Counted from the first letter of the stretch, positions 53,866-62,885 are shown. The stretch: DNA of 64,000 nucleotides from Thalassospira lucentensis MCCC 1A00383 = DSM 14000 (GCF_000421265.1 NZ_ATWN01000011.1:1-64000), one strand, 5' to 3'. Numbers and translations are program-made. Notes: a model not told the origin generated them from the letters alone.

Positions 53866-54951
53866 ATGACCGGAACAAAGAATTCAGGAAATCGCATTCC
53901 AGAAATCGTAATTGGGGATTTTGTTCCAAAAATCACCTTGCCCGACAAGACAGGAAAATCTGTCGAACTGACAGACCAACTGATTGCCGGCAACACTCTG
54001 GTTCTTTGGTTCCTCGATGAAAAGCCCGGCAAGACCGATTGGCAGAAAATTGACCCATTTCTTGAAGAAACCCAATCTGCAGAAGTTTTGACATTTCTGA
54101 TTGTCTGCGGCAGGAAAAGCCCAAAGAAAGCTGGAAGTTCAAACAAGAAAGTCACTGAGCTTTATGATGAGGAAAATGCAGTCCGCAAGCTGCTTGGCAT
54201 TGCAGGACCATCCATCATTGTGATTGACCCGAACAATCGGCTTGCTGGAATAGATACCTCGTCCAACGTCAATCAAATCATCAATACGTGTAAGTCCATT
54301 CACAACGATAGTGAAGCCCTGGCGGCAAACCATCAAGCCCCCGTGATGGTCATGAAGGATGTTCTTGAACCTGAATTATGCGCAGAATTACTTCGTTATT
54401 GGGATGATGGTGAAAAACGTGCTGATGGGGTTTCTTTGGGATCATCAAGCAACAGCACAGCAAAGAAAGAGATAAAGAAACGCAACGACGTTGTCTTGCT
54501 TGATGAACCACTCTTCAACCGCGTCAAAGCACGCATCGTTTCGCGGCTTGCGCCAGAGCTTATAAAGGCATTTCACTTTAGAACCGCCAGTATGGAAGCG
54601 CTGCGGATAGGCTGCTATGACGCCGCCGAAGAAGGGCATTTCGCACGTCATCGTGATAACCGCACGACGTTTACCGCCCACCGGCGGTTCGCAGTCTCTC
54701 TTAACCTCAATGCCATAGATTACGAAGGCGGACAGGTGAGGTTCCCGGAATATGGTCGCACTTTGTATGCGCCGCCTCCGGGAGGCGCACTTGTTTTCTC
54801 CTGCTCACTCCTGCACGAGGCAGTGCCGGTGACCAAGGGCAAGCGGTTCGCAATTTTCACCTTTCTGACAGATGAGGCTGGCGCATTGGCAGAAAGAAAG
54901 ATGATGGCCGAGCGTAATAAGCAACTCACCCCATTCTCAATGAAGTCTTGA
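53866..54951 (+). CDS. Fusion of a redoxin-like domain and a 2-oxoglutarate/Fe(II) oxygenase domain
   Basis: Protein of 361 residues in two parts. Residues ~10-145 resemble a BCP/AhpC-type thioredoxin fold (IGDFVPKITLPDKTGKSVEL, LVLWFLDEKPGKT). The expected peroxidatic Cys of the PGCT motif is Lys56, so it cannot be a normal peroxiredoxin. Residues ~160-345 form a prolyl-4-hydroxylase-type double-stranded beta helix. The iron triad is H262-x-D264 and H317, with Arg327 (GKRFAI) for 2-oxoglutarate. The oxygenase half therefore looks active and the redoxin half looks like a binding or structural module. The protein substrate is unknown. It follows dapE by 46 nt. Confidence 0.85.
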   Translation: MTGTKNSGNRIPEIVIGDFVPKITLPDKTGKSVELTDQLIAGNTLVLWFLDEKPGKTDWQKIDPFLEETQSAEVLTFLIVCGRKSPKKAGSSNKKVTELYDEENAVRKLLGIAGPSIIVIDPNNRLAGIDTSSNVNQIINTCKSIHNDSEALAANHQAPVMVMKDVLEPELCAELLRYWDDGEKRADGVSLGSSSNSTAKKEIKKRNDVVLLDEPLFNRVKARIVSRLAPELIKAFHFRTASMEALRIGCYDAAEEGHFARHRDNRTTFTAHRRFAVSLNLNAIDYEGGQVRFPEYGRTLYAPPPGGALVFSCSLLHEAVPVTKGKRFAIFTFLTDEAGALAERKMMAERNKQLTPFSMKS

Positions 54952-54963
54952 TAATCTCGAGGA

Positions 54964-55647
54964 TCAAATAGTTTTGGAGAGCTTTTTCTTTCCGCTGATC
55001 GATTGATTTGCATGAAAATGCGCGACGCTATGGCGTGCTGAGGCCAGAACCTTGTCAGCGGTTTCATCATCGACCGCACGGCTGAGAACAACAGCCCCAA
55101 CCATCATCGCCAGCATCGCGATGGCATCCTGTTCGTATTGAACTGGCACATTGCGCAATTTCTGATCTGATTCGAGGTTGATGTGGCGATCAATGCCCGG
55201 CACGTCGTCCTCTTTTGCCAACTTCCATGCCAGTTTTTCAGACGCCTGATTGATCAGTTTTGAAAAGGCTTCCTGTGCACGAACCCCGGATCGGGAAACT
55301 TCGGCTGACAGGGTTGGCAATGCACAGCCCAGTTCCGGATTTTCAATATGTACCCGCGACAAATACAACTTGGCAAAGGATGTCACCCAATCCCCACCGG
55401 TCCGTTCCGCTTTGCGCAGCTTTGCCAGTATTGGAGAGGATAAAAGCGACATGCCGTTTTCAACGCAGGCAACAAACAGGTCTTCCTTGTTTTTGAAATG
55501 CGCATAAAACCCACCGCGCGTCAGCCCCGCCTCGGCCATGACCTGATCAATTGTCACGTTCTCAAACCCGTTCTTTTTAAACAGGGCCGTTGCCGCATTC
55601 AGGATGCGAATACGGGTTTTGGGTTTGTGGGCGGGACTGTAGGGCAT
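54964..55647 (-). CDS. TetR family transcriptional regulator
   Basis: Regulator of 227 residues. The N-terminal DNA-binding domain is KTRIRILNAATALFKKNGFE, NVTIDQVMAEAGLTRGGFYAHF and KNKEDLFVACV. The ligand domain has CALPTLSAEVSRSG, common in TetR proteins near glutathione transferases or oxidoreductases. A perfect 24-bp palindrome lies 59 nt upstream, between this gene and the divergent glutathione transferase gene. It is thus likely to repress both itself and that gene. Confidence 0.92.
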   Translation of the reverse strand: MPYSPAHKPKTRIRILNAATALFKKNGFENVTIDQVMAEAGLTRGGFYAHFKNKEDLFVACVENGMSLLSSPILAKLRKAERTGGDWVTSFAKLYLSRVHIENPELGCALPTLSAEVSRSGVRAQEAFSKLINQASEKLAWKLAKEDDVPGIDRHINLESDQKLRNVPVQYEQDAIAMLAMMVGAVVLSRAVDDETADKVLASARHSVAHFHANQSISGKKKLSKTI

Positions 55648-55705
55648 TTGTCAGATCCGTTTGAAGGTGGTTTTGCGGCCGATCCAAAAACAATGACACA
55701 TCCTG

Positions 55706-55729
55706 ATAATATGTTCTTGAACATATTAT
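55706..55729. promoter_or_regulatory. TetR operator between tetR and glutathione transferase
   Basis: ATAATATGTTC and GAACATATTAT are perfect 11-bp arms around TT, midway in the 166-nt divergent gap. This is the size and form of a TetR-family operator. Confidence 0.75.
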
Positions 55730-55813
55730 ATCCTCGTTAATCCTGTCTGCAAGTTCCCTTCACCCGACATTGCACGAACGGCAATGGGAACCCTCGCAGC
55801 AAAGGAAGACCGC

Positions 55814-56482
55814 ATGTCTGAATTGATGATCATCGGAATGCCCCGCAGCAGCTTGACGCGTACGGTCCGCATCGCCTGTATCGAAAAAGAAATCCCGTTT
55901 GAGTTCAGTACTCGGAATGTGCAGCTCCCCGGGCAGCGCGCAACGCCGGAGGTTTCCAATCGTAATCCGTTTGGCAAAGTACCTGTTCTGGTTCATGGAA
56001 AGTTGGTTTTGTATGAAACAGCGGCCATCTGCCGGTATATAGACGACACATTTTCAGGCCCACTTTTACGCCCGGTTCATACAGAAAAAATCGCCCTGAT
56101 GAACCAGTGGATCAGCCTTGCCATGACCCGGCTGGATCAAAACATTATTCGGAATTTTGTTATCCCAATGGTTTTTGCCAACACCAAACAGCGCCACGAT
56201 CCGGGCTTCGCCGTGCGCATGAACCAGATGGGCGATCTTATTGCCCACGACCTTGGGGTTCTGGATGATGCTTACGTCGATGGCTGGCTTTTTGGCGACC
56301 GCTTTACCATCCCCGACATGATGATCATGCCGATGCTCCATTACCTCAATGCCATGCCCGGCGGACCAGAGATGATTGCGAACGCTCCGAATGTGAAAGC
56401 CGCTTTTACGCGTTTCAAGGCCCGAAGCTCCGCCGCCCAAACCGACCCGTTGTTGCCCGATCAGATTTTGAAATCCGCCTAA
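55814..56482 (+). CDS. Glutathione S-transferase family protein (1)
   Basis: Protein of 222 residues with an N-terminal thioredoxin-like GST domain (MPRSSLTRTVRIACIEKEIP, NPFGKVPVLVHG, LYETAAICRYID) and a C-terminal helical domain (FGDRFTIPDMMIMPMLHYL). The Ser in MPRSS is the probable glutathione-activating residue. ATG 55814 follows AAGGAAG; the longer frame has no ribosome site. It is divergent from a TetR gene with a palindrome between, so it is probably induced by an electrophile. The substrate is unknown. A long terminator hairpin follows. Confidence 0.9.
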   Translation: MSELMIIGMPRSSLTRTVRIACIEKEIPFEFSTRNVQLPGQRATPEVSNRNPFGKVPVLVHGKLVLYETAAICRYIDDTFSGPLLRPVHTEKIALMNQWISLAMTRLDQNIIRNFVIPMVFANTKQRHDPGFAVRMNQMGDLIAHDLGVLDDAYVDGWLFGDRFTIPDMMIMPMLHYLNAMPGGPEMIANAPNVKAAFTRFKARSSAAQTDPLLPDQILKSA

Positions 56483-56531
56483 CCTTTTTCACCGCCGCCC
56501 TTGTGTCTCCCTTAATCGCACAAGGGCTTTT

Positions 56532-56595
56532 CAGCCGCCGCAGACACACATCCTCCAAGCATGTTGGCCCCTGCGGTCTGTGGCGGCTGCTTTTT
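56532..56595. terminator. Long terminator between two glutathione transferase genes
   Basis: CAGCCGCCGCAGAC and GTCTGTGGCGGCTG form a 14-bp stem with a G-U pair and a ~30-nt loop. CTTTTT follows on the plus strand. It lies between convergent genes. Confidence 0.75.
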
Positions 56596-56604
56596 ATCGG
56601 CGAC

Positions 56605-57213
56605 CTATGGCGTCCAGGTGATGGGGACGTACCCCGGCAAAGCTTCTATGCGGTCAAGCCAAGCCCGAATGCCCGGACACCCCGAAAGACTGACTTTTCC
56701 GAGCTCTGCGCGATGGGTATAGGCATAGAGCGAGATATCAGCGATGCTCAGAGCATCTCCCACCAGCCAGTTATGGCTTGAAAGACGTTTTTCCATCAGA
56801 TCAAGCGCACGTTTGGCCCCGGCCTGCTTCATTGGCGCCAGAATATCGGCATTTTCGGGTAATCCCTTGATCTCATACCAGGAAATCAGCACCGCGATAT
56901 TGGGTTCATGGTCGTACTGTTCAAAGAACAACCATCCCATCATTTCCGCACGCTCAAAACGGTCATCTGGCACGAAGTTCGTTCCCTCGGCCAGATAGGT
57001 GAGGATCGCGTTGCTTTCAGCCAAAACCCGACCGTCATCCAGAACAAGCGCCGGGATCTTGCCGTTTGGATTGATCTTTTCCAGGTATTCTGGTGTCCGG
57101 GTTTCCCCTTTCATGATGTCGCGTTCGACATAGTCAAACGCCGTTCCCATCATCGACAGCAGCAAACGAACCTTGTAGCCGTTTCCCGAAAGCAAATAAT
57201 CGTTCAAAATCAT
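56605..57213 (-). CDS. Glutathione S-transferase family protein (2)
   Basis: Protein of 202 residues with the GST N-domain (LLSGNGYKVRLLLSMMG, INPNGKIPALVLDDG, ESNAILTYLAEG) and C-domain (NWLVGDALSIADISLYAYTHRAE). The ES pair of ESNAI binds the gamma-glutamyl group. The catalytic residue is a Ser in LSGNGYK by position. ATG 57213 has AAGGAC upstream and replaces a longer frame. It is divergent from a LysR gene, which is the likely regulator. It is not closely similar to the first GST at 55814. Confidence 0.9.
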   Translation of the reverse strand: MILNDYLLSGNGYKVRLLLSMMGTAFDYVERDIMKGETRTPEYLEKINPNGKIPALVLDDGRVLAESNAILTYLAEGTNFVPDDRFERAEMMGWLFFEQYDHEPNIAVLISWYEIKGLPENADILAPMKQAGAKRALDLMEKRLSSHNWLVGDALSIADISLYAYTHRAELGKVSLSGCPGIRAWLDRIEALPGYVPITWTP

Positions 57214-57324
57214 TGTAAATGTCCTTGTGGCACATGCGTGAAAAGCATTGGCCGGCCGGGTTTGATATTTGCGGCTGGATGATTGGCAAACAATCGAATA
57301 GTTTTGACGCAACTGTTCAATTTC

Positions 57325-57345
57325 ATTGATCAATCATTCTGATCA
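57325..57345. promoter_or_regulatory. TGATCA-containing repeat before the LysR gene
   Basis: The palindrome ATTGATCAAT (57325-57334) and a second TGATCA (57340-57345) lie 12-32 nt before the LysR start, in the divergent gap. It is a possible LysR binding site. Confidence 0.35.
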
Positions 57346-57356
57346 TAGAGGCCATT

Positions 57357-58235
57357 ATGGATTCTGACCTGCTGCGCAGCTTTGTCGCCTTTGCCGAATC
57401 AGGCAGCTTTAACCGGGCGGCTGACCGGATTGGCCGCACGCCATCGGCCTTTTCCATGCAGATGAAACGGCTTGAAGAACTGGTCGATAACAAACTGTTT
57501 GAACGGGACGGTCGGAATGTTCTTTTAACCCCGGATGGCATCACCTTTGTCGGATATGCCCGGCGTATCTTGTCGCTTCAGGACGAGGCTATGGGCAAGT
57601 TGCGAACACAGGATGCGTCACGTCCGATCCGCATTGGTTGCCCGGATGACTATGCGCAGAAAATCCTGCCGCTGGTCCTGCGCGGTATCCAGAAAGCCCA
57701 CCCCGCCACAAAATTCTTTGTTTCGGTCAACCCGACAATCCTTCTGCGCCGGATGCTGGATCAGGGGGAACTAGACCTGTCGATCATTAGCCGATCTGAA
57801 ACCGGCGAAGAAGGATACTTCCTGCGTCATGAACCGGGTGTCTGGGTTACATCCCCGATCCACAAACAGCATGAACTTGATCCCTTGCCACTGGTTTTAC
57901 CGGCCGAGGATTGCAAGTTTCATGCGTGGGCGCTTGATGCCATTTCAAAAGCCGATCGGCCCTATACACTGTTTGCCACATCCCGACAGGCCGCGTCCCT
58001 GTTGCATCTGGTACGCGACGGACTTGGTGTGGCAACACTTGCCGCGGCCAGTGTTACCGATGAGTTTCAGGTTCTTGAGGCGCGTGATGGTTTTCCGCCC
58101 CTTCCGGCAGTTGGGGTTGCCTTGATGCTTGCCGAAGCATCCCATCCATTGGTCGACCGGCAACTTGCCATCGTGATACAGGATTATCTCAACCGAAATC
58201 TGGATGATGACTTGACCAGACAGGCCGCAAGCTGA
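57357..58235 (+). CDS. LysR family transcriptional regulator
   Basis: Regulator of 292 residues. The winged helix-turn-helix lies in the first ~60: DLLRSFVAFAESGSFNRAAD, RIGRTPSAFSMQMKRLEEL and LFERDGRNVLLTPDG. The remaining ~200 residues form the periplasmic-binding-like effector domain (IRIGCPDDYAQKILPLVL, LDLSIISRSE). The ribosome site is AGAGG. It is divergent from glutathione transferase 2, the usual arrangement of a LysR regulator and its target. Confidence 0.93.
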   Translation: MDSDLLRSFVAFAESGSFNRAADRIGRTPSAFSMQMKRLEELVDNKLFERDGRNVLLTPDGITFVGYARRILSLQDEAMGKLRTQDASRPIRIGCPDDYAQKILPLVLRGIQKAHPATKFFVSVNPTILLRRMLDQGELDLSIISRSETGEEGYFLRHEPGVWVTSPIHKQHELDPLPLVLPAEDCKFHAWALDAISKADRPYTLFATSRQAASLLHLVRDGLGVATLAAASVTDEFQVLEARDGFPPLPAVGVALMLAEASHPLVDRQLAIVIQDYLNRNLDDDLTRQAAS

Positions 58236-58293
58236 TTGGATGCCGCGCCATCACACCTATACGCCCATACATTGATCAACAAAGATTGCCCCA

Positions 58294-58662
58294 ATGACCG
58301 CCAAACCACGCCTGAACATTTGTGTCACCTGCACCTTTTCCGCCGCCGACGGCCAAAGTGATCCCCGCGACGGCAAGGTTCTGTTTGAACGGGTAAAAAC
58401 CGCCTGTGCCGAACGTGATGTGCCTTTTGACCTGCATCCGGCAGAATGTCTGACCAACTGCAAATCTGGCTGTTCGGTTGCCTTTAGTGGTGCTGCGAAA
58501 TGGGGATATGTTTATGGCAATGTTGATCCCGATACGATGATCGAGGATCTATGCGATCTTGCGACCCGATATAGCGAAAGTGACAATGGCATTGTCGCAT
58601 GGCGTGAACGCCCCGACAGCCTGCGCCGCAATGTCATCGCCCGCATTCCGCCGCTCGATTAA
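58294..58662 (+). CDS. DUF1636 family Cys-rich protein
   Basis: Protein of 122 residues of the DUF1636 family, which resembles thioredoxin-like 2Fe-2S ferredoxins. It has the N-terminal pair C-V-T-C and the later C-L-T-N-C-K-S-G-C cluster (E-C-L-T-N-C). It also has YVYGNVDPD and a C-terminal RPDSLRRNVIARIPPL. Members often lie near cobalamin or metal genes, but none is seen here. It may use the LysR promoter, since the gap is only 58 nt. A perfect 14-bp palindrome follows the stop. Confidence 0.88.
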   Translation: MTAKPRLNICVTCTFSAADGQSDPRDGKVLFERVKTACAERDVPFDLHPAECLTNCKSGCSVAFSGAAKWGYVYGNVDPDTMIEDLCDLATRYSESDNGIVAWRERPDSLRRNVIARIPPLD

Positions 58663-58716
58663 ATGTTGCGTAATTACGCAGTCGGACAGTGCCAAAGCAC
58701 GGAAATTTTGTCGGAC

Positions 58717-59517
58717 TTAACCCGACGTGTTGGCATGAAGTTCCTGCCAAAGGCGCTGCACCTCACCGGTTGCCTGCAATTTTTCAATCATCTGATTAAA
58801 ATCAGCAACTGGAATGACCGATTGATCTGCAATGACCGACACAAGGTCATACATGGCATCGGGTTGTACACCGACGGTAATAAGGTCACCCAGTCCCGGA
58901 GTTGCCGCCAATTCACGGGCGAGAAAACCTGCTGAAACAATGCCGATTGGCGCTTCGCGGGCCAAAACACCGTTCAGGACTTCCTTTTCGTTATAGCGCA
59001 GCAACACGTCATAAGATTGTTTCAGGAATTCTGGATCAGAGTTGAACTTGGCAAAACCATAATGGAACCCCAGCACGCACAGGATCGATTGGTTGGTGAC
59101 ATCGGCAAACGGATCATCTGTTTTCGCCGTGCTGCTTTGGGTTACATAAACATCTTTCTCTGTGACGATCTTGTCAGAGAATTGCACGGCGTAGTCCTGC
59201 CAGTCCCATTGCGCACTTTCGAGCAACAGAAGATCAACATCCCCATCCACCAGAGCCTTATAGCGTCTGCGTGACGACGTTTCGACAAGCTGAAACTCAT
59301 AGTCGTCCTGCAACCCGTTCAGAAGCCCGATCAGCAAGGGAACCATGCCGTTTGGCTTGCCGTTTTCGAAATAATAAACAACACCGTATTCATACGCACC
59401 GACTTTAACCGTAACAGGCTCCGCCGCCTTTGCCGGTGCACCGCCATCGGGAAAAAACGCCGCCAGAAGTGCTGCAAGCATGATGCAAAAATGTCGAATT
59501 ATTCGAAAAGCTGCCAC
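58717..59517 (-). CDS. Periplasmic solute-binding protein (SBP_bac_3 type), third copy
   Basis: Secreted protein of 266 residues with a signal peptide over about 8-31 (CIMLAALLAAFFPDGGAPAKA). The binding-protein fold follows: VKVGAYEYGVVYYFENGKPNGM, LVDGDVDLLLLE and KEVLNGVLAREAPIGIVSAGFL. It is distinct from the tandem pair at 46661-48522, since it lacks their cysteine pattern. No permease or ATPase gene is adjacent. Such single binding proteins can serve as sensors or as extra receptors for a distant ABC transporter. Confidence 0.85.
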   Translation of the reverse strand: MAAFRIIRHFCIMLAALLAAFFPDGGAPAKAAEPVTVKVGAYEYGVVYYFENGKPNGMVPLLIGLLNGLQDDYEFQLVETSSRRRYKALVDGDVDLLLLESAQWDWQDYAVQFSDKIVTEKDVYVTQSSTAKTDDPFADVTNQSILCVLGFHYGFAKFNSDPEFLKQSYDVLLRYNEKEVLNGVLAREAPIGIVSAGFLARELAATPGLGDLITVGVQPDAMYDLVSVIADQSVIPVADFNQMIEKLQATGEVQRLWQELHANTSG

Positions 59518-59608
59518 TACATCTTTCCTGCAGTTCTCGGATTAATAAACCTTACGCCCCCGGCGACCCAACCATTTGGCCACTGCGCGGACGCATAACG
59601 CGTCCCTT

Positions 59609-60535
59609 TTATATACGGCGGTCCTGCCAGTTTTCCAGAAGGTAGCGTGCAATAGAAATTGGACGCGGCAAATTTATGCCCTTTTCTGGCAGGTTCGGCA
59701 CCTCATCGCGATGCACCCACATGGCAAATTCGATTTCATCCTGATCAATGGTGATATCTGTGGTTTCCGCCTCTGCGACAAACCCCAGCATCAATGATCC
59801 GGGAAACGGCCAAGGCTGGGATGCGACATATTTCGGGCGCTTGACGCGAATGCCAACCTCTTCATAGACCTCACGCGCCACCGCCTGCTCAAGCGTTTCA
59901 CCCGGTTCCACAAACCCTGCCAAAACCGAAACCATATTGGGCAGAAATTGCGGTGACCGGGCCAAAAGCACGTGATCTTCGTGATGGATCAGCATGATGA
60001 CAGCTGGATCCGTGCGCGGGAAATGCGATTTTCCACAATCAGGATTGCTACACTCAAGACGATACCCGGCCTCGGCAACACGGTTCGCATGGCCACATGC
60101 CCCACAGAACTGATGCCCGCGATGCCAGTTAAAAAGGGCGCGCGCCTGTGCGGCAAGGGCGGCCTCGTCACTTGAAAGAGCGGCCATGCGGGTCCGCATA
60201 TCGCCAAACCCGCCGCCAAGGCGGCGCACGGCTTCTTCCCGATCCGAAATGACCGACGCAATATCCACGGCCATCACGGGGCCATTGCCATCGCGTCCAA
60301 GATAAATCCATTGGGCGGCCTCAAGATCGACGTCCAGATGCCGGATTGCCAAACCACCAACCACCACAAGTTCATGCGCATCCATGTCTTCGGGCCAGGC
60401 AAAAAGCGGATCACCGTCATAGCAGATCAAAATACGTAACGAGTCTTCGACCAGCAGGCTCTGGCGCCAGTTTACTGACTTTCGCAGCACCGCATCACGA
60501 TCAAGATCAACGGATTCGTAAAACAGCCTGTCCAT
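59609..60535 (-). CDS. nudC: NAD(H) diphosphatase / NAD-cap removal enzyme
   Basis: Nudix hydrolase of about 308 residues. A four-Cys zinc ribbon (FCGACG and CSNPDCG) is followed by FPRTDPAVIMLI. The Nudix box begins GFVEPGE and ends REVYEEVG, with all consensus residues in place. The subgroup motif SQPWPFPGS marks NADH pyrophosphatases. It splits NAD(H) into NMN(H) and AMP and can remove NAD caps from RNA. ATG 60535 is chosen with AAGGA upstream, but starts at 60574 or 60583 are possible. It is divergent from ffs. Confidence 0.92.
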   Translation of the reverse strand: MDRLFYESVDLDRDAVLRKSVNWRQSLLVEDSLRILICYDGDPLFAWPEDMDAHELVVVGGLAIRHLDVDLEAAQWIYLGRDGNGPVMAVDIASVISDREEAVRRLGGGFGDMRTRMAALSSDEAALAAQARALFNWHRGHQFCGACGHANRVAEAGYRLECSNPDCGKSHFPRTDPAVIMLIHHEDHVLLARSPQFLPNMVSVLAGFVEPGETLEQAVAREVYEEVGIRVKRPKYVASQPWPFPGSLMLGFVAEAETTDITIDQDEIEFAMWVHRDEVPNLPEKGINLPRPISIARYLLENWQDRRI

Positions 60536-60721
60536 AAGATCGCGTATCCTTAAATTCCATTTACCGACCAACATCGCAGGCAAGCTGCTGTCCGGGCGGT
60601 ATTTTCCGGGACAACGGTGCCCGACATTAGCGCGCTGGCAGCCCGGTAAAAAGCCACGATTGCGCGAGGATCGAAAAAATCCAAGCCAACACTTGCGTTT
60701 TACTGTCTGCTGCGCGATATA

Positions 60722-60826
60722 GGGGGCGAGAGGCTGGCTGCGGACGGACCGCTCGCCAACCCGGTCAGGACCGGAAGGTAGCAGCCGTAACGAGTTTTTC
60801 CGGGTCGCGGTTCAGTCTCTCACCCT
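60722..60826 (+). ncRNA. ffs: Signal recognition particle RNA (small, 4.5S type)
   Basis: Reading from GGGGGCGAGAGGCTGGCTGC, the core is CCCGGTCAGGACCGGAAGGTAGCAGCCG, written here only in part: the GGTCAGGACCGGAAGGTAGCA loop region is the universally conserved SRP54 binding site. The 5' GAGAG pairs with CTCTC near the 3' end. CCCTTTTA follows as a transcript end. Its place just before dnaX is conserved in many bacteria. End points are approximate. Confidence 0.93.
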
Positions 60827-60980
60827 TTTATCTCTCCCCTTTGAATGTCGCCGATCCTCCATGCAACTGACCCTGTCAGGCATGATGTGGTTTTGTGTGG
60901 GAAATTTCCCACTTGGCCTTTCCCATGCGGGACTGAAACTGCTAAAACCAATCCAGTTTACAATATGTCGGACCGGATGA

Positions 60981-62885
60981 ATGACGGATCAGATCGAGAC
61001 CGCCAGCCAAGATACGCCCGAAGGTGAAGCCCCTGCGCCAGACGCAGCGACATCGCCTAGTGATGCCGCACCGGCAGCCAGTGCAACCAAGGCCGTGGCC
61101 CCGAAAAGCGAATATCAGGTTCTGGCGCTTAAATACCGCCCGAAAACCTTTGATGAGCTGATCGGTCATGGCCCGATGGTCAAGACGCTTTCAAACGCCC
61201 TTGAAAGCGGTCGTCTTGCCCATGCATTTGTTCTGACCGGGGTGCGCGGGATTGGTAAAACCACCACCGCACGTATCATTGCGCGCGCGCTGAACTGCAT
61301 TGGACCGGATGGCAACGGTGGCCCGACCATCGAACCATGCGGTGTCTGCGAACATTGCCGCGCAATTGCCGAAGACCGCCATGTCGATGTTTTGGAAATG
61401 GATGCGGCATCACGTACCGGTGTTGATGACATTCGCGAACTGATCGAAGGTGTGCGATATCGCCCGACCTCGGCACGTTACAAGATATACATCATCGATG
61501 AAGTGCACATGCTGTCGAAAAGTGCGTTCAACGCGCTTCTCAAAACGCTCGAAGAGCCGCCAGAGCATGTGAAATTCATCTTTGCCACCACCGAAATTCG
61601 CAAAATTCCGATCACCGTCCTGTCACGTTGTCAGCGGTTTGATCTGCGCCGCGTTCAAATCGATGAACTAAGCGCGCATTACACCCGCATTGCCGGACTG
61701 GAACATGCCGACATCGAAGAAGAAGCCGTCGCCCTGATTGCACGTGCGGCAGATGGTTCTGTCCGTGATGGCATGAGCCTTCTTGATCAAGCAATTTCAC
61801 ACGGGGCAGGCAAAGTCACCACCCAGCAAGTGCGTGATATGCTGGGTCTTTCAGACCGGTCACGTATTTTCGATCTGTTTGATTTCACCATGAAGGGTGA
61901 AATCAACGAAGCACTTGAACTGTTAAGCGCGCAATACGCCCTTGGCGGTGACCCGGCAGTGATGTTGCAAGACATGCTGGACCTGACCCATTGGTTGACC
62001 CGTGTAAAACTGTCGCCCGATGCGGCCAATGATCCCGGCGTATCCCAGATCGAGCGCGAACGCGGTAAGGAAATTGCCGCCAAACTTGCCATGCCGCAAT
62101 TGACCCGCGCGTGGCAGATGCTGCTTAAGGGGCTTGAAGAAACACGGATTGCGCCATCCCCCATTCAGGCGGCTGAAATGATCCTGATCCGGCTGGCCTA
62201 TGCTGCGGAAATGCCATCGCCCGGTGATCTGATCAAAAAACTTCGCAGCGACATGGCCAATACCGGTGCGAACGCACCACAAGGTGGTGGCAATGGTGGC
62301 GGCGGTAACGGCGGTGGTCCCGGTCCGCGTATGCAGGTTGTTAATGGCGGCGGCGGCAGTGCCGCTGCGGTGGCGCAAAGTCGCCCCGACCCGCTTGGCG
62401 CCCCTGAACAGGTTGAACAGCCGGTTTACGCCAAAATGCCCGAAAGCTTTGTCGAGGTCGCCGACCTTCTGGCAAAGGACCGCGAAACAACCGGCATCGC
62501 CATGCAGGTCAAAAACTATATGCATCTGGTGAAGTTTGAGCCGGGCCGGATCGAATTTCGCCCGGCACGCGGTGCGCGTTCAGACCTGTCGACGCAACTG
62601 ATCAAGGCGATGAATAGCCTTACGGGGCAACGGTGGCTTGTCAGTGTTTCGGAACGCGAAGAAGGTGCACCGACCTTAAAGGAACAGGAACTCGAAGCCC
62701 TTGAGCAGCGCAAGGCAGATGCCTCGCACGACCCGCTGGTCAAGGCGATCATTGAAGGTTTACCCAAAGCCAAAATCGTTGCCGTCCACCTACCACCCGG
62801 CCAAGAAGAAACCGCCGGTGAAGAGGACGAAAGCGGTTCAGTATATGACGATGCGTTTTATCTCGAAGGAGACGACGAGCTATGA
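60981..62885 (+). CDS. dnaX: DNA polymerase III subunit gamma/tau
   Basis: Clamp-loader ATPase of 634 residues. The AAA+ domain has Walker A GVRGIGKTTTARI, a zinc module with four Cys (NCIGPDG, EPCGVCEHC), Walker B IIDEVHML and the SRC motif LSRCQRFD. It is followed by the domain III oligomerisation region and a Gly-rich linker (GGGNGGGGNGGG, about 437-452). The C-terminal tau-specific domain ends with an acidic tail. A run of six A residues at 62235-62240 lies before the linker. The stop overlaps the ybaB start by 4 nt. Confidence 0.95.
   Translation: MTDQIETASQDTPEGEAPAPDAATSPSDAAPAASATKAVAPKSEYQVLALKYRPKTFDELIGHGPMVKTLSNALESGRLAHAFVLTGVRGIGKTTTARIIARALNCIGPDGNGGPTIEPCGVCEHCRAIAEDRHVDVLEMDAASRTGVDDIRELIEGVRYRPTSARYKIYIIDEVHMLSKSAFNALLKTLEEPPEHVKFIFATTEIRKIPITVLSRCQRFDLRRVQIDELSAHYTRIAGLEHADIEEEAVALIARAADGSVRDGMSLLDQAISHGAGKVTTQQVRDMLGLSDRSRIFDLFDFTMKGEINEALELLSAQYALGGDPAVMLQDMLDLTHWLTRVKLSPDAANDPGVSQIERERGKEIAAKLAMPQLTRAWQMLLKGLEETRIAPSPIQAAEMILIRLAYAAEMPSPGDLIKKLRSDMANTGANAPQGGGNGGGGNGGGPGPRMQVVNGGGGSAAAVAQSRPDPLGAPEQVEQPVYAKMPESFVEVADLLAKDRETTGIAMQVKNYMHLVKFEPGRIEFRPARGARSDLSTQLIKAMNSLTGQRWLVSVSEREEGAPTLKEQELEALEQRKADASHDPLVKAIIEGLPKAKIVAVHLPPGQEETAGEEDESGSVYDDAFYLEGDDEL

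Noticed and set aside
58667..58680. 14-bp palindrome TGCGTAATTACGCA after the DUF1636 gene
   Set aside because: Perfect but short, between convergent genes where an operator is unlikely; kept only as a note.
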